DNA of 64,000 nucleotides, from assembly GCA_018398805.1 (NCBI GenBank), contig JAGFBZ010000552.1:48583-112582 (forward strand), read 5' to 3'. Under the pieces are notes generated by a model. It was not told the DNA's origin, did no database searches, and was given only the letters and a program-made list of their open reading frames with translations. This stretch comes from Hirundichthys speculiger (Eukaryota; Chordata; Actinopteri; Beloniformes; Exocoetidae). Positions within the stretch are counted from its first letter, which is position 1, and every line of letters starts with the position of its first letter. The translations under genes were made by a program, and so were the position numbers. Of this stretch, positions 42,600 to 56,000 are shown one piece after another.

Positions 42600-44049
42600 T
42601 TTAACCGAGACCTGCTGATTTCACTGAGACACGATCATCCACAGTTTCAGGAGAAATGAGTGACGTTCATCTGTGGTCGTCACGGTGATATTACCAGCCT
42701 CTGTCTTCAGGTTTATGAATGAATCCTTTTATTTTCAAACGTCGGTCACCTCATTTAACTCTGATCCTGCATGTGCTCCAGTTTTGGGGAATCTGTCTGG
42801 AGCTGATCTGTTCTTGAAGCCATGAACAGCGCATGCATGTGAAGTAACGCTCTCTCTACACACTGCCGCTACAGTGTTTGTGCACGAATCGCTGGACCCA
42901 CAAAATGACGGAAGGCTTGTTGTGACGTCATGTGAAAACAATCTGGGTGTTTGATGTGACTCTTATAGAAAACTCCCTGACAGTCCAGGGACAGGTGATT
43001 CAAAACGTTCTAATGATACAAGCTATGACATAACACACGTGCGCAGCACACTAAATGAACGTGAAAAAGCTTGCTCTAAAGCACGAAGGCCCTTTCCGCC
43101 ACACAAGCAGCTAACTGAATACGTCATGAAAGGAAAGAATAGAACATGCCACAGAAAACCAGACGATCTGCTCCGTGCGGCAAACACTCGGTTGTTATCA
43201 GCTTAAAGCCGATAACATATCATATATCATAACAGCGTAACTCAACCAAAACTCAGCAAAAACAAGAAAAAACAACCTTACTTTCTCCAGCCCAGCTCTG
43301 AATCTGGTCTGAGATCTGGTGGTTCACCATTATAAAACTCAGTCCAGTACAAAACTCCACTCAATTCCTGTGGTTTTGAGTCTCAAGTCAAAACCAGTTG
43401 TGATCTCTAGGACTCTTCCTGTTACTGGTTTACCGGTAGAATCTTCCACAAGCTGACTTATTGGGTGAAATCTGACTGGATAACGTCTGAAGTGACATGT
43501 ATGTGCACCAACACCATGTTACCCTTCTGGACCCAGCCCATCTGATGCCGCAGTAACGCACTGCCGAAGTCCAGAAGGCCATTTCTTCAAACTGCTTAGA
43601 AACATATGAGGTTGAGTTGTTTTAGATGGAGAAAATTCACTCCTCATTTTGTGTAGGCATTAGCCATGATCTGTTAGCTGTTGGTCTACTTTCACACCAG
43701 ATTTCCTCCCTGATGCTGCGAATCAAGAGTATTCAAATACATTACAATGCTTTAAATACAACAAAATGGCATCAACGCTACCTCATATCCACATTCTTGC
43801 CTGCATCATAAGAACAATAATAATAAAATCTCAATACAGCAAATGGACAGAACCCAATTTTCCCTATCTGTTAAAACATTTTTTCCCAAATACCTTTTCA
43901 GTGCAGTAACACTCACCACTTTAGCAAAAGCACGAGCCACCAAGCTACTGTACATAGTCCTCTGGGCTGCTAAGTATAATACCCTCTGAGGGGTAGCAGC
44001 CCTTTTGTTTCCAGGAGGAAAAGATGTATTAAGATGGACCTGGGTCCAA
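42600..44049. other. Desmoglein 3' UTR side and intergenic DNA
   Basis: On - this follows the desmoglein stop at 44050, so at least part should be 3' UTR. No gene, RNA or element end was recognised. Confidence 0.4.
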
Positions 44050-47000
44050 CTAATCTTCTTTGCTGAGAAAACTTTCATCCTTGACTAACATATAATTACC
44101 AGCAGCAATCGGCCCCATTATTTTCCAGCCTTCCAGAGAGACCGAACCCTGGGGCCCTGGTGGGCTACCAGGGAGAAACACAGTTGGCGCGACTGGATTT
44201 GTGGGGCTACCAGGACTTTGAGGACTCATAGAGCCCCACAGGCTAGCAGAGCTTGTGGGACTCATAGAGCCCTCAGCGTTCTGGATAACTAGTCCTGAAA
44301 GAGAGCTCTGGGCTCCACTGATTACAAGGTCAGATGGACCCTGGGGATCTTTGATTAGAAACAGGCCAGGAAGACTGGTTCCTTGGGACCATGAATAGGG
44401 TGGCAGTACAGGGGCGGTGGTGTAGTAAACTGGCTGCTGCTGCAGTACGACTGTCTGAGGTGGCTGCTGCTGTAATAAGACTGTCTGAGGGGGCTGCTGC
44501 TGTAATAAGACTGTCTGAGGTGGATAAGATAGTTTAGCAGAATGACTGATGTTGGACGAATGACTGATGTTGGAGGAATGACCGATGTTGGAGGATTGAC
44601 CGATGTTGGAGGAATGACCGATGTTGGAGAATGACCGATGTTAGTACTGTTGGAGCGGGAAAGTGTCATGGATGATGAGGTGGTGCTTACTGTGTTGACC
44701 GATGATGTAGAGATGTTAGTAGATGCTATAACTTTCTCTGTCTTTATGTTAGCGTGCTTTGTATCAACAACGTGCTCAACCCTGGGCTTAAAAACGGGTT
44801 TAACAACACCAGGAGTGGTTTTGATGGCACTTGTTGTTTTAGATGTCAGGGAGGATACAGCTGATAGTGAAGGAGGAGAACAGATCTCAGCCAGAGTCTT
44901 GAACTTTGGCTCAAGGTTATTGAGGAAGTCCAGATCATGGTCAGACTCCAGAAGGCTGCAGCAGCCCACTGATCCAGCAGAGGAGCCCTGGCCCTCAAAA
45001 TCAAACTCCAATAGGCCGTCTTCCCCTGTCACAGGCAAAGCTGCTTTCTGTTTGGGGGAAAGAAAAACATGATAAACATTTATGTAAATATGCCTTTGAC
45101 AAAGCAGTAAAAGTAGAAGGTTTGGTAACAAATTACAGCCTGTACCTTGGAGAAGTAATCAACAAGGAACTCATCAGGAAGCGCCATGGTCTCATACAGA
45201 TCTGTTGTCTGTTGGATACCATACATTTTTCTGTTGAACGTAGCAATGTGATTCCCATGGTGATAAAAGTCTTTTTGAAACCTGGAAGTGTTGTCAGTCT
45301 CCGTAAACTGCTGGCTGCTGTCTTGAAACATCTGGACAGACTCATTGTAGATTTGTGTGTTAAGGGTTTCTCTGTGTGTTGATGAGATGGAGTTGACATT
45401 TGGTCCTGGTGCTGTCTCAGTGTTTTGCTTGGTACCCAGCAGAATAGGAACACTTTTGAGTGGAATTTCCTGAAAAAGAAACCATAAAATCATACTCCGA
45501 GAGTTAATTTCAGCATATCTATACCACACCAAGGCACGGTCCTGTTCCATGGGCTGTTTTGGTATCTAGTGAATCCAAATAATCACTTTTATTCATGCTC
45601 AGCTTCCTTAGTTTACACTCTTTTTATTGGTACCTCTTTTAAACCAGGTGGTAGGACCGGGCTGGTGCTAGAGCCACTTCAGGGCTAACTAAGCACAAGA
45701 AATAAGGAAATTTGTGATTTGTAGATTACGTCTTTGTTGTAACAATGTTTCTTGACATTTCCCTTTTAAGTGGCGTCACCTTTGTAAGTAACAAGCATTT
45801 GCGAGATGAGCAGCAAAGCAGAGGATGTGGCAGCTGGATTGTGGGGCCAAAGTGGGATAGAGGTATTGTGATGCTGTGGGGCAACGTCTCCCTCACTGGG
45901 AAAAACTGGCTTGTCATCACTTAAATTATTACTGATATATAAAGGTGAGATGATGCTTTCTTTGCATAAAAAGAAACTCCAGATGCATCCTACCTGGTCC
46001 TCTCCTAATCCTTCAGTGTGGTAGGATATCAGGTGCTCTTTGGTGTCAAACGGCATCTCCTTGAACTGGTCCGGGAAAACGGTTCCTGCTCCTCCACACT
46101 GGCAGAACAGCAGAAGAAGAGGGACGACTGGCGGGAGAAGAAAAGCACCAGACGCTCAGATTTCAGTTTTAGTTTGTGACATGAACCCATAACATGATAT
46201 CAGATAGAAAAACACGGATCTATGTCACACGAAATTTGGGTTTTGGATAAAAAAGGTTTAATTTATGTGCCTGTTGACCTTCTATTCTTTAACTGATACA
46301 AAGACGTGAATGTTCTAGATAGTATTGTGTGCTTCTGAAAGTTGAACTTACACAGCAGTAAGCAGAGTGCCGTCACCAGCGGACCAATGGCTTGTACAGG
46401 GAGCTTTGACGACTTGGTCTCCAGTTTGGATGTCTTTACGCTGCAGTCCTCTCTGCCCTCACAGCTACAGACGTCCACAGTAAAAACCTCACTGGTCGGG
46501 CAGGACAGACCCTGAGCATCCATCACCTCTATCTCCAGCTCGTATATGCCAGGCCACAGCAAATCTTGAGACTGAAGCATTACGGTCGTTTCTGGAGAAC
46601 ACAAACCACAGAGATGTCAAACACTCACTGTGATGCTGTTAGCTGCACTTTTAGCAGTCATGCATGTATGGCTGCTAAAAGATCCATGAACCTGGACCCT
46701 CCATAGACCTGGACCTTCCATAAACCTGGACCCTCCATGAACCTGGACCCTCCATAGACCTGGACCTTCCAAGAACCTGGACCCTCCATGAACCGGACCT
46801 TCCATGAACCTGGACCCTCTATGAACCAGACCTTCCATGGACCTTGACCTTCGAAGAACCTGGACCCTCCTTGAACCTGGACCCTCAATGAATCTGGACC
46901 CTCCATGAACCGGACCCTCCATGAACCTGGACCCTCCATGAACCGGGCCTTCCATGGACCTTGACCTTCCAAAAACCTGGACCACTCGGACCACTTTTTA

Positions 47001-50000
47001 GTTACATTTGAGTTCAGCCTTTGTGGCATTAAAACGGAAAATGAAACGTGTCATTACAGTAGATGTCTTTCTGAAGATGCTGTGAATAATTTTAAGGAGG
47101 TCATTCTCTCTTATCTCTCTATGGTGGAATATGATAGAATAGCTGAGGGCAACGACCTGAATTTTACTCCGGCAGATATTGATTACCTTGTTAACAATAC
47201 TGCCGATATGTTACATTCAGCCCTGGATGCGGTCGCTCCTCTGAGGAAGAGGGCTTCTTATCTTAGGCGCTCAGCTCCCTGGTATAATTCACATATTCGC
47301 ATACTAGAGCAGTATGCACGTAAAATGGAAAGGAGGTGGTACTCCTGTAAATCTGCAGACTCCCATTGTGCCTGGAAAGATAGTGTAATAGTCTACAAAA
47401 GAGCCCTACGCAGAGCTAGAACATCTTATTATTCATCATTAATAGAAGAGAACACACATAACCCACGTTTTCTGTTCAGCACTGTAGCCAGGCTGACAAA
47501 GAGTCACAACTCTGTTGGTCCATGCATTCCTGCTACTCTCAGTAGTGAAGACTTTATGAGCTTTTTTAGTGGGAAAATAATCAAAATTAGAGATGAGATC
47601 GGCCAGGCCCAACTGTTCTCGGCTGTGGATGTCCCTGCATCTTCGCTGATTTCTTCTGTTTTTGATTTGACTCTGGACTGTTTTTCTCCTGTGGGCCTCT
47701 CAGAGTTGACCTCAACTATCAGTAAAGCTAAACCATCTACATGCCTGTTGGATCCCATCCCAACTCGGCTGCTCAAAGATGTTATGTCCTCTATTGGTAT
47801 ATCAATTTTGGATCAGATTAACCTATCTCTACAACTAGGATATGTACCACAGGTTTTTAAAGTTGCAGTCATTAAATCTTTGCTCAAGAAACCATCTCTT
47901 GATCCGGACATCTTGGCAAACTATAGACCAATATCCAACCTTCCATTTATCTCTAAATTCTAGAAAAAATAGTTACTAGCCAGTTAGGAGAACACCTGCA
48001 TAGAAATGATCTATTTGAGGTCTTTCAGTCAGGGTTCAGAACTCATCATAGCACAGAAACTGCACTGATTAGAGTCTCCAACGACCTCCTCATGGCCTCA
48101 GACAATGGATTAGTTTCTGTCCTTGTTCTACTGGACATCAGTGCGGCTTTTGATACTGTTGATCACGGCCTTTTGCTGCATAGATTAGAGCACACTGTTG
48201 GAATTAAAGAGACAGCATTAGGCTGGTTTAAGTCAGACCTATCTGACAGGTTCCAGTTTGTTCATGTTTCTTCTACACGGACTAGGGTCTGCTATGGCGT
48301 CCCACAGGGTTTAGTTCTGGGACCAATCCTTTTCACTTTATACTTGCTGCCCTTGGGAAAAATTATCCAGAGCCACGGCATAAACTTTCATTGCTACGCT
48401 GATGATACGCAGCTGTACTTATCTATGAAACCAGAGGAAACAAAACCTTTGACTAAACTTCAAGGGTGTCTTAATGACATTAAGTCCTGGATGTCCTCTA
48501 ACTTTTTGCTTCTAAACTCAGATAAAACAGAGGTTATTGTCTTCAGTCCCAAACACCTGAGGAATGGATTAACTGGGTTTACGCTGGCTTCCAGCACAGC
48601 TGTGAAAAACCTTGGAGTCATTTTAGATCAGGATATGTCATTTAAGCAGCATATTAATCAGGTTTGCAAGACAGCCTTTTTTTCTCCATGAACCGGACCT
48701 TCCATGAACCTGGACCCTCATGAACCTGGACCTTCCATGAACCAGACCTAACATGGACCTGGATCTTTGCTGCATGTCACTTCCTCTCCTCTCCTACTTT
48801 ACTGAAGGTCACCAGTGACTCACTTAACTTAGTTTATTTGAAGTTATACAACGAACATGACATGTTTCAGTATCACTGCTCACTGGGCCTCTGTCCTGAT
48901 GTAAGAATGACATTTCCTGAGCAAATGATGACAGAAATATTGGTTAGAAAAATTACATCCAGTATTGACATGTCGTGTTTATGCACTGCTCTAAAATATT
49001 GGGAGGAGCTCAGGTAACTGATGGTCCTTTTTTAACTTATCTTACCATTGATAACCTCTGGAACCCAGTTTCCTCTGGTACCATCAGGTATGATTCTGAA
49101 TGTGAATGGAGCTGCGTTGGGGCTGACATCTTCATCAAAGCCAGTCACATAGACGGTTTTCTTGTCCGAGCACAGGCTGTGTGTGTGGTGGTCAAAGTAG
49201 GACAGTGATCATTGGAGTCGGTGACCTGGATGGCTATTGTTCCTGTGGCTGTCTTTGATGGCATGTCTGAGGATGAAAACATTTGGGTTAGTGAAACACC
49301 TCACAGAGTAGCAACACCACAGGAAGATCCAGGTATAATGCAAAGATTTATCTTAAATTAATTAAACATAGGTCTTTCTGGTATATCTCAAAAACAAATT
49401 AGATTGTAACCCCTTGGTGTAAATACACACAACAGCTGTACACTCATACGCATATTACAAAGGTAGGCAGATCTAAATTAGTTTTATGTGTGATTAAAAA
49501 GACAAATCCAGCTGAAAATAACTCCAAGATTCATCAGAGTGGCACTAGATGGAAAAGTCTCCTTAGAAATAATAATAGACTGTCTAATCCTTTAATACTT
49601 CTGGAAGACGTGAGTGGATGGATGGATGAGTGGATGGTAAATGGTAAATGGACTGCACTTATATAGCGCTTTCCAGACACCATCATGGTGCCCCCAAAGC
49701 AAGTTAGGGAGGCAAGTTAGGGTTCAGTGTCTTGCCCAAGGACACTTTGGCATGTAGACAGTTGGAGCCGGGATCGAACCGCCAACCTTACGGTGACTGG
49801 ACGACCCGCTCTACCAACTGAGCTACAGCCAGTAGGTAGAGTTGGATGGATGGATGATGGATGGATGGATGGATGGATGGATGGATAGATGAGAGGAGGG
49901 GTGGATGGATGGATGAGTGGATGGAAGGATGGATGAATGAGTGGGTGGGTTTATGGATGGATGGATCCATCCACTCATCGATCCATCCATTAAACCCTCA

Positions 50001-53000
50001 AGCTGGAAAAATGAGTAAAAAACAAACGCCTTCAGAAAGTGTCTTGGTGTTGAGAGGATGTTACTGATGTTCTGTTGTTATGAGGATGCTTTTAATAAAG
50101 TCGCACATGAATATGAAGCGGATTTACGTTTATTATAATATACAGAAAATACCACAGTTTTCATGCCAGTTGTATCATATTTGCTTTTGTATTTATCTGC
50201 AACACATTGTACAGACTGGTCTGTGAAAATATTCCCTGACGTTAAATCAGTCCATGGTGCAAAAAAGGTTGGGGAGCACTGATCGAGATCTTTCTAAACT
50301 TATATATCAGCAGGAACAACAGGAGCTCTCCATGTGGAGATGTATCAGTCAGACGCAGAAATAAAGCACTGTTTTTGAGAATGGTTTCTACCTTGGGTTA
50401 TGGCCAGGATTTTGGCGATGTAGACGCCATTCACTAAGAAGGGCGACTCTCTGTCTGGTGCCTTGTTCAGTTTGATCTCAGCTGTCTCTTCATCAACAGT
50501 AAACCAGTTGTCTGGATCAAAAGCTTTGGCATAACTGCAGTGAAAGGAATCAACAAGAACATTCAATCACATTTCTCTTCAGGGGACCACACCAGTTCCA
50601 TAATCCCAGTTTCCCAGCAGTTTCCACAGCAACCTTCAACAGGTCTAGATTCAGGGTGAATTCCAATTCCTCCCTTAACCCTCAATCTCAACCCTCAATC
50701 TCAAAAATGCGCGCTCCCGCTAAGTGCAAGTGCTGTCCCGATTCTAAGAACGTCAAATTGAGGGACGAGTTTGAGGGCCATATCGCCCTCAAAATTGAGA
50801 TTCTCCGGCACCACCCTTGGTAGTAAGGGCTACCCAGAATGCACTGGGTAATTTAGCCAAGACATCTTTGAAAAGGATGGCGACAAAACAAGCTAGCTAC
50901 AAATGTAAGTATCGTCGTAGTTCTTAAAGATATAAATGTTACAAAACCATCTTATTGTCTTAATTTGAGACTTTTTTCATGGATTAACATCGTTATTACG
51001 TAACATACATTTTTTTACTTTACGATGTTTGCTGCCGGACCGGCAGTCCCGGCCGACGGTCCCGGCCCGGCAGTCCTGGGCCGGCTTCACGTTACTTGTA
51101 TACCTTGCTGTGTAGCGACGGAGGACTGAATAATGTATCCTCTAATGTGTTATTTGCTAATATTATTTAGAGAATATACGGCGCTCTTTTCAATGTTATC
51201 CCTGTGTCATTTCAGGGAAAACAGACAACACGGCTCTGATACATTTCAGTCTGATGACATAACTGCACTCACGGGGTGTCACATTTCTAAGTCACAAGAT
51301 AACCCTGACACTTACTTTGGAGGGTTAAGATTGAGGGCCACAAATTGAGGGTTAAGGGCGAGGGTTGAGATTGAGGGTTAAGGGAGGAATTGGAATTGGA
51401 CCATAGACTAGAAGGAGAATCTGGAATCACTGCTGACTCCAGGGACTCAACTAACCTGACATCTTCTGCAGGTTTTCCTGTATCAGGGTCAGTTGCACCG
51501 AACACAGTGATTATTCCATCTTCTGGTAGCTCATTTGGGTCCTCAGACACAGGAACATCCTTGGTGCTAGGAAAAAATGCCGGGCCCTCTGGAACATTGT
51601 TCACTGCTATCTTAATAGGATAGCTTTGCTGGTGCTTTTGGCTTTGGTTTGGGTTTGGGTTTCGGTTTGACACCTGGCTTGAGGCCTGGCTTTAGTCCAA
51701 CACCCACTCCTGGTCCAACGCCAGGCTGAAGTCCAACTCCAGGGCCAAGACCTATTTCAGGTTTAAGTCCTATTTCAGGTTTAAGTCCTACTTCAGGTTT
51801 GAGTCCTACTTCAGGTTTAAGTCCTACTTCAGGTTTGGGTCCACCTTGAGGTTTGGGTCCACCTTGAGGTTTGAGTCCACCTTGAGGTTTAAGTCCTACT
51901 TCAGGTTTGAGTCCTGCATCCAACCCCACATCCAGTTCTCCTTCCAGGTCAGCATCTAGATCCACATCTAAATCTGCATCCACATCCAGATCTACGTCCA
52001 GGTCTACACCCAGATCTACTCCCAGATCTACTCCCAGGTCTACTCCCAGGTCCACTCCCAGGTCTACCCCTGCACCCACATCAACTCCAGCTCCAACTCC
52101 TACTCCAGCTCCAGCCCCAGCTCCAGCTCCAGCTCCAACTCCAGCTCCAGCACCACCCTCCCCTACTTGAACGTCCACATCCATCTTTATAGCACTACCA
52201 CTTACAAAAGGAGCTACATTCTCAATGAGAAGACCAAGCTCAAGATTCTGAACTTCTTCAAAATCCACCGGCTATAAATTAATAAAAAAATAAATAAATA
52301 AATAAAAATGGGAAGAAGGGAATGAGATCATTCAGATATAGTAACAAGGATTTAAATACAACAAAATAAACTGCCAAAATATATGATGCAACATCTAAAA
52401 AGTGAATACCTTGATCAGCTTCAGGATGCCCTCGTTGGTTTTTTTGTCTGTCTCAATGGAGAACAGTTTGTCCTCGTTTCCTTTTTCAATCTTGAAGACA
52501 GCCAGCCAGTTATCTGTGTGTTCCAGGTCTTTGTCCACAGCTTTGATTCTCATCACAACCACATCCTGAACGTTTTCATCCACTGATCCACTGTACTGCA
52601 AAGAGAGGACAAACTGAAATGTGTTGTTTTTCAGGCAGGAGGAGCAAATGTTATTTTCTATTGCCACCAGGGGGCAATGTGAGCAAACTGTTGGCTTGTA
52701 GATTGACAGGAGTTTTCACACTTGAAGTCTGTCTGTTCATTATGAGCTCCTTTTATCATTCCCTACATAGTGTGACACTGAGCACAAGATTGAGTTGGAA
52801 GACAGCCCAGGTTTGAAGTGCCCTGAGCAGTCACACCCATTCACCTCCAGAAAACTGTCTCTCATGGAAACGGGTGTGGCACCACGCCCCATCACGGCCA
52901 TTTCCACTGGTACAGCATGCACTGAACCGATCCCAGTGGAACAACCAAGATGGCTGCAGAGCTGCTGCTTCACCTTGGAGTGACAAGCCTTTAGCATCAG

Positions 53001-56000
53001 TCGTTCACGGGCGTTCCTGCTCCACTGCAAACATTTAGGGTGTCTTTCAGTGGCACGGGTCTGGCGTTCTTCTGCCAATGACAGTTGTCTCTCTGACTGG
53101 TTGTTCTCCTAGTCAATGAGGTCCTAGGCGCTGTTTCTTCTGTATCCGTTGCTACAGCACCCTGGATATCAAAGCCCAATCCAGAGAAACCAGACTAACT
53201 CTTTGAATCAAAGAGGAAAAGGACTCTGGTGGCTGGTCAGCCCAAGTTTAGATGGGACTGGGTCATCAGGCTGGGAGGAGTCGGTCACAGCATGAAGATG
53301 TTGGATGTCTCAAAACATCCCTCAAGGTTGAAGACAAGAAACGTCTGAAGCTGTCAGCACCGGCAGAACGAGATGAAGGAAGCATCTACGGAGGTCTGCA
53401 ACTGCAGGGAAAACTCTGCCTGTTGGTATGAAGACATGCTTGAAGGAGATTCCTTTGGACTTTTGGATTGTTTTAAATCTGCTTTTTTTAAATGTCATTT
53501 TAACCCCTTGTTCACCTTTAAAGCAGCACAATAGACTTTCTTCTCTGTTAGGACATCAGTTTCTGTTTAATCTGAAGGAATACCTGATCACTTTCAGGGA
53601 GTTTTACCTCAAGGTCTCAGAATCCCTTTACTGGCAAAAACCAGCCAAAGGGATGTTTGGGTTCTTGTCCCAGTCTTTTGCAACATCTGCATGTTTACAG
53701 CTCTCAGTGGTGAAACTGATGAAGCTGGGACATTGATGCTGTTGTTAGGATTAAGATTAATTTAGAGAACTGTTTAACTGTTAAAACTAAACTTTATGGC
53801 ATGTAAGAATGCAGTTTCTTTTATGATGGTGAGTCCTCAGTTTTGCTGTTTTATGACCTAACGACTGGGATCTCCTGACTTCCTGACCTGCTGTTTTCCA
53901 AGGAAGTTTGCGACGGCATAGATAAAAACATTTAAGGGACATCTCGTTTCCTAGGCAAACAAAACAACCACATGTGCCTGGAACTGCGATTCAGAGCTGT
54001 TTACCATCTGGACTCAAAGACAAAGAGCAATAAGCTCAGAAGAGCAAGGATCCGCCTCTATAAGAACTGAGAACAATCTGACATCCAGTGTGCATTTCCT
54101 GGCATCTCTCTGTGGTGTTAAGGCAATGCATCATCGGCCGATTAAAATATTCTGCATGTCATATTGAATCTTTGTATTCATGATTGTATTAAACTCTTTA
54201 ATTGACCTTTTTCTAGTCTCGTCAATGGCACCAGATAAAAAAACACGGAGAACTACTTTCCCTGTCTGCATGGAGGGATGAGTGTAGAGGAAGATTATGT
54301 CTTATATGTCTTCTTTAATTTGTGTTGGACTTTGATCTGCAGTCATCTGGCGGGACAGTGCACACAGGAAATAACCTCCTGAACTATTACAGAAGGTGCC
54401 TCTGTGACTGCAACTTCTTCTAGATCTAGAGCTTCTAGGTCTTACTGCAAAGTAGGAACATTCTCAGAATAATTTCACTTTGGAAATAAACAAATGATTA
54501 TTGAAATGAGGTGAATTAAAGTAAATTAAGCCCCCCTGGACAACTGTGTGCATACGTTTGATTAGTACCATGTTTCTCTGGTGATGCTTACCTCAGATTT
54601 CTCCAGAGTAGGGATGTTGTCATTGATGTCCAGGACCTTTATCTCCACGGTTCCTGTCCCCGTTAGACCGCCTGGTCCACCTCCCATATCGGTTCCCATT
54701 ATAACCAGTTTGTAGAAGTCATGCGTCTGCCAGAAAAAAAGAGCAAACCACAGTCATCGGCACGTGTCCTGTTATCTTCAGGAGGGTTAGGGTTTAAAAT
54801 AAATTCTTTTCTACGTACGGCTCGATGGAAAGGTTTCACCAAGTTTATTTACAGGTTGAAAGTTGTACATTTTTAACTAAAATAGCTCAGTTCTTAGGGA
54901 CTTAAACGTCTTTGGACTCAAAGGAAGTTATCTGGCCTGGTTTGGTCCATCCCCTCGTTACTTCAAGACAGATTAAGCAGATAAAGAAGAGTTGTATTTG
55001 GCAGCTGCTTGACTGGAGATGACAATATGAAGTCCAAGGAGATCTTAGTGTGAGGCTGAAAAACCAACAAAACTCTGTAAGATGGAACAAAACCTTAGCT
55101 GTGGCCAGATTAACAGTTTGGTTCACTCTTAAAAAGAAAGAAACATCAAAGGGCCTGGAAGAAGTAGTTGATCCTTCCCTTGGTGGAGAAAAACCCTTCA
55201 CAACATGAATGGAGGAGCACTCAGGAGAAGGTAGACGTGTCGCTGTCAACATCTACAACCAGAGACACCTTCATGAATATAAATACAGAGAGCTTATGAC
55301 AAGGTGGAAATTACCAGGAACATTCAAGAACTGGAAAGATGGATTAGACTTTACCAGAAAATATCAGAAAAAGCCCTCCATGGTCCAGAGTCTGTGGACA
55401 GAGGAAACCCAGATAAAGAGAGGAGAAAAGTCTGAAGAAGGAGTGGAACCACTCAACATGTCAAAGCTGACCACATCATGTGTCAAACATGGAGGAGGCG
55501 GCGTCATGGTATAGGCATGTGTGGCTGCCAGAGGAATCGGTGGTTACTGCTGACAGGAGGTGAGGTCTGAGGTGCACAGGTCCAGACGGGGCGGGGCATC
55601 ACAGCGTAGATGGGTAATGAAGCAGCCGCCTGATCCCAACCCTGTACAGCAAACTGGACCGTTACTGGAGACAAAACTGCTGGACCCAGCAGCAACGAAA
55701 GGAGGATGCAGCGGAGGCCGAGCAAAGCATCTCCATGGAGGAAAGGATAAGGGGGTGTCCATGGGCTGAAGACAACCCAGACGTTTCATCCAAATATGAA
55801 TATCTATGGCTGCGTTGCAGAAGTGTTACTGTAAATGGGGGTATCTTAGTTAAAATAATCCCTCAGTAGTAGATGAGATGATTCAGTGTAAACTGAAATG
55901 CTACAGTTTGATTGAATTCACATCCACTGCTGTGGTGTATGACTCAATCAATCTATCAACATTTATTTGTAGAGCCCTTTACAACACACAAGGTGACCAA

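Noticed and set aside
47082..48691. Host gene encoding a 293-residue protein
   Set aside because: The content is L2 reverse transcriptase ([20 protein letters not shown]) and not a host protein.
49754..49834. tRNA gene on the - strand
   Set aside because: Box A and box B are present, but the acceptor and other stems do not pair and the sequence runs on into a SINE body and tail.
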